NCBI GenBank assembly: GCA_007125835.1 | Contig: SLCJ01000174.1 | Span: 1 to 7,405 of the forward strand | Length of the DNA stretch: 7,405 nt | DNA from: Verrucomicrobiales bacterium | GTDB lineage: Bacteria > Verrucomicrobiota > Verrucomicrobiia > Verrucomicrobiales > SLCJ01 | Reading direction: 5' to 3' | In this document: positions 5,898 through 7,405 of the stretch, in pieces | How positions within the stretch are numbered: the stretch's first letter is position 1 | Layout of the letters: each line of letters starts with the position of its first letter | The notes under the pieces: model-generated | Told to the model about the DNA's origin: nothing | Database searches by the model: none | Seen by the model: only the letters and a program-made list of their open reading frames with translations | Program-made: the position numbers and the translations under genes

Positions 5898-6668
5898 ATG
5901 AGTGATCCAGACCAGCCCACACCTCCCAAGCCGCAGCCTCCGCAGCCTCCGGCCCCACCCACACCTCCCGCGCCGATGTCGAAGCCGGAAGACGGAAAAC
6001 CCGACTCGACGAAAACTTCCTCGATCACCTCGCGCGTATCGACCAAAACCTCGCAGGTGCCGCTGAAAACATCGCGCGTGTCGCTTTCCGGCAAGCCGGA
6101 AACGAAAACCTCGCAGGTGCCGCTGCGCAAAGAAACCGTGCGCATCACCCTTAAGGCTCCGCCTGAGTCCGGTGCCCCCAAGCCCATGGAAGCGCCCGCC
6201 GAGGGTGGCACGGGCCCTGTCGCTCCCACCGCTCCCAAGCCGCCTGTCGCCCCCGCCCCGCCCAAGCCGGCCGCCAAAGCGGTGTCCCCGACAATTCCTC
6301 TCAAGCCGTCCGGCCCCAAGCCGATGCCTACGGTTCCCCTGAAAAAAACCGGTTCGGCTGCGTCCCCGGGTGCTCCAGCCAAGCCCGGCACCCAGCCGCT
6401 GCCCGCCGCGACGCAGAAGCTCAAATCCACCCAGCCCCTGGGCAAGGCGCCGCCGCCCTCCGCTCCCTCGCCCGGCACCACCGTTCTCGTCGAAGAGGAA
6501 GAGGAAAAAGACGGCCTCAACATTGCGCTCGCCGCCGCCACCCTCGTGGCCATGGTGGCCCTCGGTTTGTTTGCCTTCGCGCAGACCAAGGTGCCTGACG
6601 TGGATCACAACAACGTGGACGGCGTCCTCGGCCAGGGTGCCTCAATCTTCAAGCTGATCGGGGATTGA
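5898..6668 (+). CDS. Pro/Lys/Thr-rich protein with C-terminal membrane anchor
   Basis: The 256-residue product has no recognised domain. Residues 1-35 are Pro-rich. Residues 37-85 carry repeated short motifs of the form K-T-S-[QR]-V-[PS]-L: KTSQVPL at 50-56, KTSRVSL at 57-63 and KTSQVPL at 70-76, followed by the variant ETVRITL at 79-85. Residues 86-197 are a Pro/Ala/Lys-rich region with related pieces (TIPL, TVPL, TQPL, TQKL). An acidic patch (VEEEEEKDG) precedes one hydrophobic helix at about 207-228, and a polar tail of about 28 residues ends the protein. With no signal peptide and acidic residues before the helix, orientation is uncertain; the long disordered part is probably cytoplasmic, tethered by the C-terminal helix. 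The ATG at 5898 is preferred to an upstream in-frame ATG at 5793, which would add 35 unremarkable residues and lie before the promoter candidate. Function is unknown; similar repeat-motif, single-helix proteins seem familiar from Verrucomicrobiota. Confidence 0.75.
   Translation: MSDPDQPTPPKPQPPQPPAPPTPPAPMSKPEDGKPDSTKTSSITSRVSTKTSQVPLKTSRVSLSGKPETKTSQVPLRKETVRITLKAPPESGAPKPMEAPAEGGTGPVAPTAPKPPVAPAPPKPAAKAVSPTIPLKPSGPKPMPTVPLKKTGSAASPGAPAKPGTQPLPAATQKLKSTQPLGKAPPPSAPSPGTTVLVEEEEEKDGLNIALAAATLVAMVALGLFAFAQTKVPDVDHNNVDGVLGQGASIFKLIGD
6045..6125 (+). repeat. Internal 21-bp direct repeat, 60 bp apart
   Basis: Bases 6045-6065 and 6105-6125 are identical over 21 positions and in frame, encoding the KTSQVPL motif twice. 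The lysine codon's first base is included in the match. Identity at DNA level, including third positions, points to recent duplication or conversion inside the motif-repeat region. Confidence 0.8.
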
Positions 6669-6717
6669 TTCTTTTGATCCTTTAGCCGCCGAAAGCCGCC
6701 AGTCACACCCTAAAAAC

Positions 6718-6723
6718 AAGGAG
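6718..6723 (+). promoter_or_regulatory. Strong Shine-Dalgarno for the 27-codon ORF
   Basis: AAGGAG lies seven bases before the ATG at 6731. It is the only clear Shine-Dalgarno sequence at the start of any gene in this window, and it decides the call of the small ORF. Confidence 0.7.
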
Positions 6724-6730
6724 ACTATTC

Positions 6731-6814
6731 ATGGGCACGCAAATCTTCCTCACCATCGTCGCCGTTGCCGCACTCACCGTCCAGATCCTGGTGGTGGTGA
6801 TGGAGCGCCAGTAA
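6731..6814 (+). CDS. Small 27-residue single-helix membrane protein
   Basis: The ORF encodes 27 residues: a short polar start (MGTQ), a continuous hydrophobic stretch from about residue 5 to 24 (IFLTIVAVAALTVQILVVVM) and a charged end (ERQ). That composition and length suit one membrane-spanning helix. A strong AAGGAG at ideal distance supports translation. It follows the tail-anchored protein by 62 bases on the same strand, with no terminator seen between, so the two are probably co-transcribed and could act together at the membrane. A GC-rich hairpin begins 15 bases after its stop. No family is recognised. It is too short for standard gene callers and may be unannotated. Confidence 0.6.
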   Translation: MGTQIFLTIVAVAALTVQILVVVMERQ

Positions 6815-6828
6815 AAACACGCACGCGC

Positions 6829-6861
6829 CCCGGCATCCGTCCTACGGGCGGACTCACCGGG
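6829..6861 (+). terminator. GC-rich hairpin ending the 5898-6814 unit
   Basis: An outer stem, cccgg (6829-6833) / ccggg (6857-6861), encloses an inner stem, tccgtcc / gggcgga (6836-6842 / 6846-6852), with one G-T pair and a 3-base loop. There is no T-run directly after it, so it resembles a 3'-end stabilising hairpin or a U-less terminator. The remaining bases to 7067 show no gene; a T6 run at 6904-6909 lacks a good stem. Confidence 0.35.
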
Positions 6862-7067
6862 TATCCGCGTCGCAACTCCGGCTTGGCAGACATGCCCCGG
6901 GTGGTTTTTTGCGGCGGAAACATCCAGGGCATCCAGGATGTTCCGCACGTCATCCCGCCGTGTGCGGGCGAAAGTCATGTTAGCCCCAGGGGCAGGCTCG
7001 TCGCCTCCGTGTTCGGGCAAGCGCAGAAAAGAGTCCTCCCCCGGCCTTCGTCCCACTCCACCCCCTC

Positions 7068-7405
7068 ATGCCATTTCGCCCCTACCTCCTTTCGGTCGCA
7101 TTGGTGTTTGCCTTGGTGTTGACGGCAGGCACCGCAGCTCGGGCGGACGAGCCCGGCTCGCGTCCGAACATCCTGCTCATCTTCACCGACGACCAGAATA
7201 CCGACACCCTCGGATGCTATGGCAATGAACGGGTGCGCACACCCCATATCGACCGGCTGGCGGACACCGGTGCATTGTTTTCGCGCGCCTACCTCACAGG
7301 TGGGAATACCGGAGCGCTGTGCCAGCCGAGCCGGGCCATGCTGATGACCGGCCGTCATTTCCCCCGGATTGCCGTGGATCGCGGATGGGACCTCGCTCCC
7401 CAGCC
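7068..7405 (+). CDS. Exported Cys-type sulfatase, N-terminal part
   Basis: This is the start of a family S1 (arylsulfatase-like) enzyme that hydrolyses sulfate esters; only 112 codons lie in the window and the reading frame continues off the right edge. Residues 1-26 form a signal peptide: a short basic start (MPFR), a Leu/Val/Ala-rich core and a likely cut after ARA, so the mature protein is periplasmic or secreted. RPNILLIFTDDQN (32-44) gives the metal-binding Asp pair D41-D42. CQPSRAMLMTGR (85-96) is the sulfatase signature C-x-P-S-R, with C85 the residue converted to formylglycine by a maturation enzyme. YGN...TPHIDRLADTGALFSRAY (51-75) is also typical. The substrate cannot be told from this part; polysaccharide sulfate is common for such enzymes in Verrucomicrobiota and Planctomycetota. 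The ATG at 7068 has no Shine-Dalgarno. Confidence 0.92.
   Translation, partial: MPFRPYLLSVALVFALVLTAGTAARADEPGSRPNILLIFTDDQNTDTLGCYGNERVRTPHIDRLADTGALFSRAYLTGGNTGALCQPSRAMLMTGRHFPRIAVDRGWDLAPQ

Noticed and set aside
5589..6608. Two long minus-strand frames (339 and 278 codons) opposite the 5898 gene
   Set aside because: Their Arg/Gly-rich and Gly/Ala-rich sequences are complements of Pro/Lys-rich coding; they also overlap the start of the DUF6580-like gene or its leader.
6883..7228. Frames of 79 and 96 codons before and over the sulfatase start
   Set aside because: They overlap the well-supported signal peptide and sulfatase core in other frames and have no recognisable product.
1..7405. 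tRNA, rRNA or known riboswitch genes
   Set aside because: No cloverleaf, rRNA-like segment or recognisable riboswitch core was seen on either strand.

Overview
The window looks like part of a GC-rich bacterial chromosome, most likely from the Verrucomicrobiota. This is inferred from four things: the style of the pyruvate dehydrogenase proteins, a secreted Cys-type sulfatase, a Pro/Lys/Thr-rich tail-anchored protein, and almost complete absence of Shine-Dalgarno sequences. No rRNA or other phylogenetic marker is present, so the assignment is tentative.

Positions 1-1442 are an accessory segment with lower GC and weaker codon bias than the rest. A repeat of about 107 bp occurs at 34-140 and again at 1206-1312, with 11 mismatches. 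It carries a hairpin in which one base pair differs between the copies by a compensating double change. Between the copies lie a GAT-based hexamer array, a short inverted repeat, a terminator-like hairpin, and a PIN-domain toxin / ribbon-helix-helix antitoxin pair, toxin first, overlapping by ATGA. The last eight codons and the stop of the antitoxin lie inside repeat sequence.

Positions 1443-4974 (minus strand) hold a compact operon, pdhA-pdhB-pdhC. It encodes E1 alpha, E1 beta and the E2 acetyltransferase of the pyruvate dehydrogenase complex, which converts pyruvate to acetyl-CoA. E3 (lipoamide dehydrogenase) is not in the window. E1 alpha has a Lys/Ala-rich N-terminal tail. E2 has one lipoyl domain and an unusual linker that is acidic and then arginine-rich.

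Positions 5084-5677 (minus strand) encode a six-helix membrane protein resembling the DUF6580 family. A roughly 220-bp divergent intergenic region with a nested palindrome separates it from a plus-strand pair. The first of these is a 256-residue Pro/Lys/Thr-rich protein with repeated KTSxVxL-like motifs and one C-terminal membrane helix. The second is a 27-codon hydrophobic small ORF with the only strong Shine-Dalgarno sequence seen in the window. A GC-rich hairpin follows it. At the right edge, the first 112 codons of an exported sulfatase run off the window.

The least explained items are the structured repeat around the toxin-antitoxin pair, the small membrane ORF, and the repeat-motif tail-anchored protein next to it.
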